Shown piece by piece: positions 9,170-20,782 of a stretch of 64,000 bases of DNA. Location: the NCBI GenBank assembly GCA_032622095.1, contig CP136066.1:228164961-228228960 (forward strand), given 5' to 3'. Source of the DNA: Siphonodentalium dalli (taxonomy: Eukaryota; Mollusca; Scaphopoda; Gadilida; Siphonodentaliidae). A program made the position numbers and the translations under genes. Position 1 is the first letter of the stretch; each line of letters opens with the position of its first letter. The notes under the pieces were generated by a model. It saw only the letters and a program-made list of their open reading frames with translations. It was not told the origin of the DNA and made no database searches.

Positions 9170-12098
9170 TTTAACCCTTTCTATAATAAAGCATTATGGA
9201 TGAGTAGTTATCCCACAGGAAATGTTCAGATAAAAAGTTCAACCCATTTCTATACTAAAGCATCATTGGCGAGTAGTTATCCCATAGGAAATGTTCAGAT
9301 AATAAGTTTAACCCTTTCCATACTAAATACTCATTGACGAGTTGTTATCCCAAATGAAATGTTCAGATAATAAGTTTAACCATTTCTATACTAAAGCATC
9401 ATTGGTGAGTTAAGTTATCCCATGAGAAATGTTCAGATAATAAGTTTAACCCTTTCCATATTAAACCATCATTGATGAGTAATTTTCCCATAGGAAATGT
9501 TCAGATAATAAGTTTAACCCTATCCATATTAAACCATCATTGATTAGTAATTATCCCATAGTAAATGTTCAGATAATAAGTTTAACCCCTTCCATATTAA
9601 ACCATCTTTGATGAGTAATTATCCCATAGGAAATGTTTAGATAATAAGTTTAACACTTTCCATATTAAACCATCATTGATGAGTAATTATCCCGTTGTTA
9701 TCGATCAGGAAATGTTCACATAATAAGTTTAACCCTTTCTATATTAAAGCATCATTGATGAGTAGTTATTCCATAGGAAATGTTCAGATAATAAGTTTAA
9801 CCCTTTCTATACTAAAGTATCATTGATGAGTAGTTATCCCATAGGAAATGTTCAGATAATAAGTTTAATCCTTTCAATACTAAAGTATCATTGACGAGTG
9901 GTTATTCCATAAGAAATGTTCACATAATATGTTTAACCCTTTCTATACTAAAGCATCATTGATGAGTAGTTATCCAATAGGAAATGTTCCGATGACAAGT
10001 TTAACGTTTTCTATACTAAAACATCATTGATGGGTGGTTATTCCATAGGAAAAGTTCAGATAATATGTTTAACCCTTTCTATACTAAAGCATTATTGATG
10101 AGTAGTTATCCCATAGGAAATGTTCAGATAATAAGTTTAACCCTTTCAATACTAAAGTATCAATGACGAGTGGTTATTCCATAAGAAATGTTCAGATAAT
10201 CTGTTTAACCCTTTCTGTTCTAAAGCATCATTGATGAGTAGTTATCCCGGAGGAAATTTTCAGATAATAAGTTTAACCCTTTCTATACTAAAGCATCATT
10301 GATGAGTAGTTATGCCATATGAAATGTTCAGATAATAAGTTTAACCCTTTCTATACTAAAGCAGCATTGATGAGTAGTTATCCCATATGAAATGTTCAGA
10401 TTATATGTTTAACATTTTCTATACTAAATCATCATTGATGAGTAGTTATCCCATATGAAATGTTCAGATTATAAGTTTAACCCTTTCTATACTAAAGCAT
10501 CATTGATGAGTAGTTATCCCATATGAAATGTTCAGATAATAAGTTTAACCCTTTCTATACTAAAGCATCATTGATGAGTAGTTATCCCATATGAAATGTT
10601 CAGATAATAAGTGTAACCCTTTTTTTCTAAAGCATCATTGATTAGTTATCCCATATGAAATGTTTAGATAATAAGTTTAACCCTTTCTATACTAAAGCAT
10701 CATTGACGAGTGGTTATCCCATATGAAATGTTCAGATAATAAGTTTAACCATTTCTATTCTAAAGCATCATTGATGAGTAGCTATCCACAGGAAATGTTC
10801 AGATAATAATTTTAACCCTTACTATACTAAAGCATCATTGATGAGTAGTTATCACATATGCAATATTCAGATAATAAGTTTAACCATTTCTATACTAAAG
10901 CATCATTGGTGAGTAGTTATCCATAGGAAATGTTCAGATAATAAGTTTAACCCTATCTATACTAAAGCATCATTGGTGAGTAGTTATCCCATAGGAAATG
11001 TTCAGATAATAAGTTTAACCCTTTCCATACTAGAGCATCATTGATGACTATATTTATCCACAGGAAATCTTCACATAATAAGTTTAACCCTATCTATACT
11101 AAAGCATCATTGATGAATAGTTATCCCACAGGAAATGTTCAGATAATAAGTTTAACCCTTTCTATACTAGAGTATCATTGATGAGTATTTATCCACAGAA
11201 AATGTTCACATAATAAGTTTAACCCTTTCTATACTAAATCATCATTGATGAGTAGTTATCCCATAGGAAATGTTCAAATAATAAGTTTAACCCTTTCTAT
11301 ACTAGAGCATCATTGATGAGTATTTATCCACAGGAAATGTTCACATAATAAGTTTAACCCTTTCTATACTAAAGCATCATTGATGAGTAGTTATCACATA
11401 TGCAATATTTAGATAACAAGTTTAATCATATCTATACTAAAGCATCATATATGAGTAGTTATCCCATAGGTAATGTTCAGATAATAAGTTTAACCCTATC
11501 TATACTAATGCACCATTGGTGAGTAGTTATCCCATAGGAAATGTTCAGATAATACGTTTAATCCTTTCTATACTAGAGCATCATTGATGAGTATTTATCC
11601 ACAGGAAATGTTCACATAATAAGTTCAACACTTTCTATACTAAAGCATCATTGATGAGTAATTATCCCATAGGAAATGTTCAGATAATAAGTTTAACCAA
11701 TTCTATACGAATGCTCATTGATGAGTAGTTATCCCATAGGAAATGTTCAGATAACAAGTTTAACCCTTTCAATACTAAAGCATCATTGATGAGTAGTTAT
11801 CCTATAGTAAATGTTCAGATAATAAGTTCAACCATTCCTATACTAAAGCATCATTGATTAGTAATTCTCACATAGGAAATATTCAGATAATAAGTTTAAC
11901 CCTTTCTATACCAAGACATCACTGATGAGTAGTTATCCCATAGGAAATGTTCAGATAATAAGTTTAACCCTTTCCATACTAAAGCATCATTGATGAGTAG
12001 TTATCCCATAGGAAATGTTCAGATAATAAGTTTAGCCCTCTCTATACTAAAGCATGATTGATGAGCAGTTATCCCATAGGAAATGTTCAGATAATAAG
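9170..12098 (+). repeat. Array 1 higher-order repeat, copy B (2929 bp)
   Basis: This is in exact 2929-bp register with copy A. The opening ataataaagcattatgg and the insertion block cgttgttatcgat (about 9693-9705) recur at identical offsets. Copies A and B share variants absent from C and D, which groups them as the closest pair. Confidence 0.95.
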
Positions 12099-15027
12099 TT
12101 TAACCCTTTCTATAATAAAGCATTATGGATGAGTAGTTATCCCACAGGAAATGTTCAGATAAAAAGTTCAACCCATTTCTATACTAAAGCATCATTGGCG
12201 AGTAGTTATCCCATAGGAAATGTTCAGATAATAAGTTTAACCCTTTCCATACTAAATACTCATTGACGAGTTGTTATCCCAAATGAAATGTTCAGATAAT
12301 AAGTTTAACCATTTCTATACTAAAGCATCATTGGTGAGTTAAGTTATCCCATGAGAAATGTTCAGATAATAAGTTTAACCCTTTCCATATTAAACCATCA
12401 TTGATGAGTAATTTTCCCATAGGAAATGTTCAGATAATAAGTTTAACCCTATCCATATTAAACCATCATTGATTAGTAATTATCCCATAGTAAATGTTCA
12501 GATAATAAGTTTAACCCCTTCCATATTAAACCATCTTTGATGAGTAATTATCCCATAGGAAATGTTTAGATAATAAGTTTAACACTTTCCATATTAAACC
12601 ATCATTGATGAGTAATTATCCCGTTGTTATCGATCAGGAAATGTTCACATAATAAGTTTAACCCTTTCTATATTAAAGCATCATTGATGAGTAGTTATTC
12701 CATAGGAAATGTTCAGATAATAAGTTTAACCCTTTCTATACTAAAGTATCATTGATGAGTAGTTATCCCATAGGAAATGTTCAGATAATAAGTTTAATCC
12801 TTTCAATACTAAAGTATCATTGACGAGTGGTTATTCCATAAGAAATGTTCACATAATATGTTTAACCCTTTCTATACTAAAGCATCATTGATGAGTAGTT
12901 ATCCAATAGGAAATGTTCCGATGACAAGTTTAACGTTTTCTATACTAAAACATCATTGATGGGTGGTTATTCCATAGGAAAAGTTCAGATAATATGTTTA
13001 ACCCTTTCTATACTAAAGCATTATTGATGAGTAGTTATCCCATAGGAAATGTTCAGATAATAAGTTTAACCCTTTCAATACTAAAGTATCAATGACGAGT
13101 GGTTATTCCATAAGAAATGTTCAGATAATCTGTTTAACCCTTTCTGTTCTAAAGCATCATTGATGAGTAGTTATCCCGGAGGAAATTTTCAGATAATAAG
13201 TTTAACCCTTTCTATACTAAAGCATCATTGATGAGTAGTTATGCCATATGAAATGTTCAGATAATAAGTTTAACCCTTTCTATACTAAAGCAGCATTGAT
13301 GAGTAGTTATCCCATATGAAATGTTCAGATTATATGTTTAACATTTTCTATACTAAATCATCATTGATGAGTAGTTATCCCATATGAAATGTTCAGATTA
13401 TAAGTTTAACCCTTTCTATACTAAAGCATCATTGATGAGTAGTTATCCCATATGAAATGTTCAGATAATAAGTTTAACCCTTTCTATACTAAAGCATCAC
13501 TTATGAGTAGTTATCCCATATGAAATGTTCAGATAATAAGTTTAACCCTTTTTTTCTAAAGCATCATTGATTAGTTATCCCATATGAAATGTTTAGATAA
13601 TAAGTTTAACCCTTTCTATACTAAAGCATCATTGACGAGTGGTTATCCCATATGAAATGTTCAGATAATAAGTTTAACCATTTCTATTCTAAAGCATCAT
13701 TGATGAGTAGCTATCCACAGGAAATGTTCAGATAATAATTTTAACCCTTACTATACTAAAGCATCATTGATGAGTAGTTATCACATATGCAATATTCAGA
13801 TAATAAGTTTAACCATTTCTATACTAAAGCATCATTGGTGAGTAGTTATCCATAGGAAATGTTCAGATAATAAGTTTAACCCTATCTATACTAAAGCATC
13901 ATTGGTGAGTAGTTATCCCATAGGAAATGTTCAGATAATAAGTTTAACCCTTTCCATACTAGAGCATCATTGATGACTATATTTATCCACAGGAAATCTT
14001 CACATAATAAGTTTAACCCTATCTATACTAAAGCATCATTGATGAATAGTTATCCCACAGGAAATGTTCAGATAATAAGTTTAACCCTTTCTATACTAGA
14101 GTATCATTGATGAGTATTTATCCACAGGAAATGTTCACATAATAAGTTTAACCCTTTCTATACTAAATCATCATTGATGAGTAGTTATCCCATAGGAAAT
14201 GTTCAAATAATAAGTTTAACCCTTTCTATACTAGAGCATCATTGATGAGTATTTATCCACAGGAAATGTTCACATAATAAGTTTAACCCTTTCTATACTA
14301 AAGCATCATTGATGAGTAGTTATCACATATGCAATATTTAGATAACAAGTTTAATCATATCTATACTAAAGCATCATATATGAGTAGTTATCCCATAGGT
14401 AATGTTCAGATAATAAGTTTAACCCTATCTATACTAATGCACCATTGGTGAGTAGTTATCCCATAGGAAATGTTCAGATAATACGTTTAATCCTTTCTAT
14501 ACTAGAGCATCATTGATGAGTATTTATCCACAGGAAATGTTCACATAATAAGTTCAACACTTTCTATACTAAAGCATCATTGATGAGTAATTATCCCATA
14601 GGAAATGTTCAGATAATAAGTTTAACCAATTCTATACGAATGCTCATTGGTGAGTAGTTATCCCATAGGAAATTTTCAGATAACAAGTTTAACCCTTTCA
14701 ATACTAAAGCATCATTGATGAGTAGTTATCCTATAGTAAATGTTCAGATAATAAGTTCAACCATTCCTATACTAAAGCATCATTGATTAGTAATTCTCAC
14801 ATAGGAAATATTCAGATAATAAGTTTAACCCTTTCTATACCAAGACATCACTGATGAGTAGTTATCCCATAGGAAATGTTCAGATAATAAGTTTAACCCT
14901 TTCCATACTAAAGCATCATTGATGAGTAGTTATCCCATAGGAAATGTTCAGATAATAAGTTTAGCCCTCTCTATACTAAAGCATGATTGATGAGCAGTTA
15001 TCCCATAGGAAATGTTCAGATAATAAG
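12099..15027 (+). repeat. Array 1 higher-order repeat, copy C (2929 bp)
   Basis: Exact 2929-bp register is kept, with the insertion block at about 12622-12634. Private differences include catcacttatgagtag near 13494 (others catcattgatgagtag), ctcattggtgag near 14643, and aattttcag near 14671. It shares gtttaaccctttttttc and ccacaggaaatg with copy D. Confidence 0.95.
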
Positions 15028-17956
15028 TTTAACCCTTTCTATAATAAAGCATTATGGATGAGTAGTTATCCCACAGGAAATGTTCAGATAAAAAGTTCAA
15101 CCCATTTCTATACTAAAGCATCATTGGCGAGTAGTTATCCCATAGGAAATGTTCAGATAATAAGTTTAACCCTTTCCATACTAAATACTCATTGACGAGT
15201 TGTTATCCCAAATGAAATGTTCAGATAATAAGTTTAACCATTTCTATACTAAAGCATCATTGGTGAGTTAAGTTATCCCATGAGAAATGTTCAGATAATA
15301 AGTTTAACCCTTTCCATATTAAACCATCATTGATGAGTAATTTTCCCATAGGAAATGTTCAGATAATAAGTTTAACCCTATCCGTATTAAACCATCATTG
15401 ATTAGTAATTATCCCATAGTAAATGTTCAGATAATAAGTTTAACCCCTTCCATATTAAACCATCTTTGATGAGTAATTATCCCATAGGAAATGTTTAGAT
15501 AATAAGTTTAACACTTTCCATATTAAACCATCATTGATGAGTAATTATCCCGTTGTTATCGATCAGGAAATGTTCACATAATAAGTTTAACCCTTTCTAT
15601 ATTAAAGCATCATTGATGAGTAGTTATTCCATAGGAAATGTTCAGATAATAAGTTTAACCCTTTCTATACTAAAGTATCATTGATGAGTAGTTATCCCAT
15701 AGGAAATGTTCAGATAATAAGTTTAATCCTTTCAATACTAAAGTATCATTGACGAGTGGTTATTCCATAAGAAATGTTCACATAATATGTTTAACCCTTT
15801 CTATACTAAAGCATCATTGATGAGTAGTTATCCAATAGGAAATGTTCCGATGACAAGTTTAACGTTTTCTATACTAAAACATCATTGATGGGTGGTTATT
15901 CCATAGGAAAAGTTCAGATAATATGTTTAACCCTTTCTATACTAAAGCATTATTGATGAGTAGTTATCCCATAGGAAATGTTCAGATAATAAGTTTAACC
16001 CTTTCAATACTAAAGTATCAATGACGAGTGGTTATTCCATAAGAAATGTTCAGATAATCTGTTTAACCCTTTCTGTTCTAAAGCATCATTGATGAGTAGT
16101 TATCCCGGAGGAAATTTTCAGATAATAAGTTTAACCCTTTCTATACTAAAGCATCATTGATGAGTAGTTATGCCATATGAAATGTTCAGATAATAAGTTT
16201 AACCCTTTCTATACTAAAGCAGCATTGATGAGTAGTTATCCCATATGAAATGTTCAGATTATATGTTTAACATTTTCTATACTAAATCATCATTGATGAG
16301 TAGTTATCCCATATGAAATGTTCAGATTATAAGTTTAACCCTTTCTATACTAAAGCATCATTGATGAGTAGTTATCCCATATGAAATGTTCAGATAATAA
16401 GTTTAACCCTTTCTATACTAAAGCATCATTGATGAGTAGTTATCCCATATGAAATGTTCAGATAATAAGTTTAACCCTTTTTTTCTAAAGCATCATTGAT
16501 TAGTTATCCCATATGAAATGTTTAGATAATAAGTTTAACCCTTTCTATACTAAAGCATCATTGACGAGTGGTTATCCCATATGAAATGTTCAGATAATAA
16601 GTTTAACCATTTCTATTCTAAAGCATCATTGATGAGTAGCTATCCACAGGAAATGTTCAGATAATAATTTTAACCCTTACTATACTAAAGCATCATTGAT
16701 GAGTAGTTATCACATATGCAATATTCAGATAATAAGTTTAACCATTTCTATACTAAAGCATCATTGGTGAGTAGTTATCCATAGTAAATGTTCAGATAAT
16801 AAGTTTAACCCTATCTATACTAAAGCATCATTGGTGAGTAGTTATCCCATAGGAAATGTTCAGATAATAAGTTTAACCCTTTCCATACTAGAGCATCATT
16901 GATGACTATATTTATCCACAGGAAATCTTCACATAATAAGTTTAACCCTATCTATACTAAAGCATCATTGATGAATAGTTATCCCACAGGAAATGTTCAG
17001 ATAATAAGTTTAACCCTTTCTATACTAGAGTATCATTGATGAGTATTTATCCACAGGAAATGTTCACATAATAAGTTTAACCCTTTCTATACTAAATCAT
17101 CATTGATGAGTAGTTATCCCATAGGAAATGTTCAAATAATAAGTTTAACCCTTTCTATACTAGAGCATCATTGATGAGTATTTATCCACAGGAAATGTTC
17201 ACATAATAAGTTTAACCCTTTCTATACTAAAGCATCATTGATGAGTAGTTATCACATATGCAATATTTAGATAACAAGTTTAATCATATCTATACTAAAG
17301 CATCATATATGAGTAGTTATCCCATAGGTAATGTTCAGATAATAAGTTTAACCCTATCTATACTAATGCACCATTGGTGAGTAGTTATCCCATAGGAAAT
17401 GTTCAGATAATACGTTTAATCCTTTCTATACTAGAGCATCATTGATGAGTATTTATCCACAGGAAATGTTCACATAATAAGTTCAACACTTTCTATACTA
17501 AAGCATCATTGATGAGTAATTATCCCATAGGAAATGTTCAGATAATAAGTTTAACCAATTCTATACGAATGCTCATTGATGAGTAGTTATCCCATAGGAA
17601 ATGTTCAGATAACAAGTTTAACCCTTTCAATACTAAAGCATCATTGATGAGTAGTTATCCTATAGTAAATGTTCAGATAATAAGTTCAACCATTCCTATA
17701 CTAAAGCATCATTGATTAGTAATTCTCACATAGGAAATATTCAGATAATAAGTTTAACCCTTTCTATACCAAGACATCACTGATGAGTAGTTATCCCATA
17801 GGAAATGTTCAGATAATAAGTTTAACCCTTTCCATACTAAAGCATCATTGATGAGTAGTTATCCCATAGGAAATGTTCAGATAATAAGTTTAGCCCTCTC
17901 TATACTAAAGCATGATTGATGAGCAGTTATCCCATAGGAAATGTTCAGATAATAAG
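15028..17956 (+). repeat. Array 1 higher-order repeat, copy D (2929 bp)
   Basis: This is the fourth copy, in the same register, with the insertion block at about 15551-15563. Private changes include tccgtattaaacc near 15382 and ccatagtaaatg near 16780. At 17957 the next copy would begin, but the sequence is an ordinary monomer (tttaatcctttctatac), so the higher-order run ends here. Confidence 0.95.
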
Positions 17957-18308
17957 TTTAATCCTTTCTATACTAAAGCATCATTGATGAGTAGTTATCC
18001 CATAGGAAATGTTCAGATAATAAGTTTAACCCTTTCTATACTAAAGCATCATTGATGAGTAGTTATCCCATTGTATATGTTCAGATAATAAGTTTAACCC
18101 TTTCTATACTAATGCATCATTGATGAGTAGTTATCCCATTGTAAATGTTCAGATAATAAGTTTAACCCTTTCTATACTAAAGCATCATTGATGAGTAGTT
18201 ATCTCATAGAAAATGTTCAGATAATAAGTTTAACCCTTTCTATACTAATGCATCATTGATGAGTAGTTATCCCATTGTAAATGTTCAGATAATAAGTTTA
18301 ACCCTTTA
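17957..18308 (+). repeat. Array 1 right edge, near-uniform monomers with a 136-bp dimer
   Basis: About five monomers are close to the consensus. Two carry actaatgcatcattg followed by cccattgtaaatg, 136 bp apart (18111 and 18247), which indicates a recent two-monomer duplication. Unlike the left edge these units are not strongly diverged. The last monomer stops after gtttaacccttt. Confidence 0.85.
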
Positions 18309-18314
18309 ACCATG

Positions 18315-18340
18315 TTGAACTTATTATCAAAACATTTCCT
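18315..18340 (-). repeat. Partial array 1 monomer in inverted orientation
   Basis: The 26 bases read on the minus strand as aggaaatgtttt followed by gataataagttcaa. This matches the start of the 68-bp monomer with about three mismatches. It faces the last forward monomer across an 11-bp spacer, so the array ends in a head-to-head junction that could form a hairpin. Confidence 0.85.
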
Positions 18341-18386
18341 CAATAAATTTTGCACTTTTCTTTATCTGTCGTTCGCTTTTTTCACC

Positions 18387-18814
18387 TTAAAGTTACTCAA
18401 TCCGATGGTCCCCATATCATCAGATTCCCACAACAACTTTTGTTTTGAAATGCTGCATCAGTTATCAGAATTGCCCAAAAATAATGCTATAGTATAAAAT
18501 TGCCCAAAACCTTTTATTTATCAACTTCTGAGGAAATTTTTTTTGCCCGTTTGTCAAATATCTGACACAAAAAAGCCACTTGATTTTAGAGTTATCCATC
18601 TTCATCTGCTATTTGGTTCGAGACGAATTCTCATCGACTTCTACTGGGCTACTAAATATTCCAGGTGGTGAAAAATAATGGTTTTAAAAATCAATATCTG
18701 ATCACTCTGAGCTTTGGTGGGTGGGTTCCTCAACTCGAATCAAATATTTTTTGCTCCCCCCGAAGCCAAAGAAATAGTAATTGAGGGGTGCTTAATCGGA
18801 TTGAGTACCTTTAA
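18387..18814. mobile_element. TTAA-flanked terminal-inverted-repeat element (piggyBac-type MITE candidate)
   Basis: A TTAA at 18387-18390 and a TTAA at 18811-18814 bound a 420-bp segment. Its ends are inverted repeats: agttactcaatccgat on the left and, read on the minus strand, aggtactcaatccgat on the right (15 of 16 match). TTAA target duplications are characteristic of the piggyBac superfamily, and the interior has no transposase, so a non-autonomous element fits. The ends lack the CCY start seen in many piggyBac elements, and TTAA is common in AT-rich DNA, so the superfamily call is tentative. Confidence 0.5.
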
Positions 18815-18980
18815 CATCCCTCCAAATCAATAATAGATCATTCCAATGTAGACTTTTATAACTGACTGGGAGAATCCATTTTGTATAGAAAGGGTTATAT
18901 AAATGGACTAAAATAAAGATAGATGAACATAGGTTTCATGAGTTTATTTTATCATTTTACATATCGGCAGAACACGCTAA

Positions 18981-19038
18981 TGTAGTCTCAATGTGTAATC
19001 ACAGACCACTGTAGTCTCACCATGTAATCGCAGATCAC
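18981..19038 (+). repeat. 29-bp direct repeat, two copies
   Basis: Two imperfect adjacent copies start with tgtagtctca and tgtagtctca (18981 and 19010) and end acagaccac and cagatcac. They lie directly left of the foldback element. No function is suggested. Confidence 0.7.
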
Positions 19039-19045
19039 TGTACTC

Positions 19046-19512
19046 TTTTCCGAGTCACCGATTTTTTGTATAGTGCCTTGATATACGATTTTAATAACAA
19101 TATATGCCTTAAAATATTATTTAAATACTATAATTCATCACCATTTGAAACGTCTGTGTCTCAGAAGATGCCTATAGAGTATTAGAAAATAGTTGAACTC
19201 ATAGAAAGATTTCCCCCGTTATGGCTCCCAGAATGCAACAGAATTCAAACTAAAAATGTATTTTCAATGGAAGGAGAATAACTCTATATCTTAAGATAGA
19301 TAAAGAGTTATTCCCCTTCCATTGAAAATAATGAAACTTGAGCACAGAACACAATACGGTATCTCAACAAACTATTTTTCTATGGGCATCTTCTGAGACA
19401 CAGACATTTCAAATGGTGATGAATTATAGTATTTTAATCATATTTTATGGCATAGATTGTTATTAAAACCGTATATCAAAGCACTTCAACAAAATAATTG
19501 GTGACTCGAAAA
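19046..19512. mobile_element. 467-bp foldback element
   Basis: Long imperfect inverted arms meet near 19294. The outer ends are ttttccgagtcacc (19046-19059) and ggtgactcgaaaa (right end), with mid-arm gtgtctcagaagatgcc (about 19155-19171) against its reverse complement (about 19384-19400). The centre is a near-perfect hairpin formed by ttttcaatggaaggag and its complement around taacttaaga-like sequence. No coding sequence is present. The shape suggests a non-autonomous palindromic DNA transposon; I found no clear target-site duplication. Confidence 0.8.
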
Positions 19513-19558
19513 TTAACTGGGCCTTTAAATTAACCCTCAGTACTTCAGTGTGTATAAG

Positions 19559-19775
19559 TACAGTAATGCTCTAATTAATCGACTTCTTAACCACAGCAGA
19601 ATTATGGGTAACTTTTCAGGATTTAGTCGGAAATATGGCTTGTTGCCATTCATCGGAAAACTCTGAGTGAGAGCTTTCCTATGAATGGCAACAAGCCATA
19701 TTTCTGACTAAATCCTGAAAAGTTACCCATAATTCTGTTGTGGTTAAGGAGTCGATTATTTAGGGCATTACTGTA
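19559..19775. mobile_element. Palindromic MITE with TA flanks, copy 1
   Basis: A 213-bp near-perfect palindrome (cagtaatgctct at one end, its complement cattactg at the other) is flanked on both sides by the dinucleotide TA. TA target duplication plus CAGT-type termini is typical of Tc1/mariner-derived MITEs. The arms include ggtaacttttcaggattta and gcttgttgccattcat. The loop is about 20 bp near 19660-19680. There is no coding capacity, so it would depend on a transposase elsewhere. A second copy of identical length is 535 bp downstream. Confidence 0.85.
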
Positions 19776-19781
19776 ACTCTT

Positions 19782-19859
19782 GTTTTAATTAAGGTCATGA
19801 GTTATAGACTATATACACACATTATAGAATTTGCCTTCAAGCATAACCTTAATCAAAAC
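19782..19859. repeat. Small inverted repeat beside the MITE
   Basis: gttttaattaaggt (19782-19795) is matched on the opposite strand by accttaatcaaaac (19846-19859), 13 of 14 pairs, across a 50-bp loop. A short direct repeat catgagttat follows each arm. It may be part of another degraded foldback. Confidence 0.5.
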
Positions 19860-20093
19860 ATGAGTTATTTCTTTCTTTTTTTAAATGCCAATTATTCAAC
19901 CAACTACATGTTAGGTCAACAATATGTCATGTCTGTTCAGTATTTTGGGGTATGACACGCATGACCCAATTGGCAATTGACAATGAACAGGATTTGGTGC
20001 ATAAAACATGGGCTATGTAAAATATAATCATGTAAATAAGACATACGACTGTAGAAATCACTATAAAGGCGCTTTACACATACAGATTATTCA
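19860..20093. other. Unassigned spacer between the two MITE copies
   Basis: There is no tandem or inverted structure and no coding feature that I can support in this 234-bp stretch between the small hairpin and the second MITE. Confidence 0.5.
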
Positions 20094-20310
20094 TACAGTA
20101 ATGCTCTAAATAATCGACTCCTTAACCACAGCAGAATTATGGGTAACTTTTCAGGATTTAGTCGGAACTGTGGCTTGTTGCCATTCATCGGAAAGCTCTC
20201 AGTAAGAGCTTTCCAATGAATGGCAACAAGCCATATTTCCGACTAAATCCTGAAAAGTTACCCATAAGTCTGCTGTGGTTAAGGAGTCAATTATTTAGGA
20301 CATTACTGTA
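20094..20310. mobile_element. Palindromic MITE with TA flanks, copy 2
   Basis: This is the same family and the same 217-bp span (including TA flanks) as the copy at 19559. It has cagtaatgct at the left end, cattactg at the right, and shared arm sequence throughout with a modest number of substitutions (for example gtcggaactgtgg where copy 1 has gtcggaaatatgg). One arm has changed where the other has not, so the palindrome is slightly imperfect. Short open frames across it reflect the palindrome and are not genes. Confidence 0.85.
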
Positions 20311-20782
20311 TTTGCCGTGTTTGTCAGTAGCAGAAACCAGCCTGGAAGGCAACTTGGGCGACATCTTCTCCCTCAATTGTGCAACTTCTCCCTATTTTTG
20401 TCATATGGAGAAGTGACTTCTCTCTCAAATACAAGTATACATAAGTCCCAACAGCATATTTAAAGTGTATTTATTTTAATGGTGTAATCGGTCATTTTAA
20501 TGGTTTTATTAATGGGCTATTGTATTGCATAAACATTATTGGATCATAGAAGGGTGATGTTGGGGTATAAACCAGAGCTGTAAGAAACTCAAATTCTCCA
20601 GCATTGCCAAAATTCCACAATCGTGTTTCTGATTTTCGGGCATGTCCATCAGTACGTAAATACTCAGTTCAGATGCACTGTAATCAGCTGTGATGTGTTA
20701 ATTAGGCCTTAGTCCCTCACCCTTAATTGATTTTCACACTATCAAATTAACCATTTTGATAAAATATAGTTTATAATATATG
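20311..20782. other. Unassigned AT-rich DNA
   Basis: No gene or recognised element is seen. A minor 8-bp hairpin (acttctcc / ggagaagt, about 20384-20414) is the only structure noted. Confidence 0.5.

Larger units (their letters stand above)
5338..18308 (+). repeat. Satellite array 1, 68-bp monomer (about 190 copies)
   Basis: Head-to-tail monomers carry, in order, the blocks aggaaatgttcagataata, gtttaaccctttctatac, taaagcatcattgatg and agtagttatccc. Adjacent starts (for example 18007 and 18075) are 68 bp apart. The monomer is about 31% GC and all units share one orientation. The array divides into a left edge of diverged monomers, four copies of a 2929-bp higher-order repeat, and a short homogeneous right edge. 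No long reading frame exists because 68 is not a multiple of three and stops recur. I do not recognise the family. Confidence 0.97.

Noticed and set aside
9125-15195. Three identical 70-codon frames (9125, 12054, 14983)
   Set aside because: They lie inside the 68-bp satellite and recur only because the 2929-bp unit is repeated. The translated pattern is just the monomer read in shifting frames.
5338-18308. Telomeric or telomere-derived repeat, because each monomer contains ttaaccc
   Set aside because: Only one such heptamer occurs per 68 bp, with no tandem runs of it, so it is a coincidental part of the monomer.
18312-18497. 61-codon frame after array 1
   Set aside because: It starts in the inverted monomer fragment and runs into the TTAA-flanked element; no protein similarity is visible.
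20216-20416. 66-codon frame over the second MITE
   Set aside because: Half of it is an arm of the palindrome and the rest has no motif.
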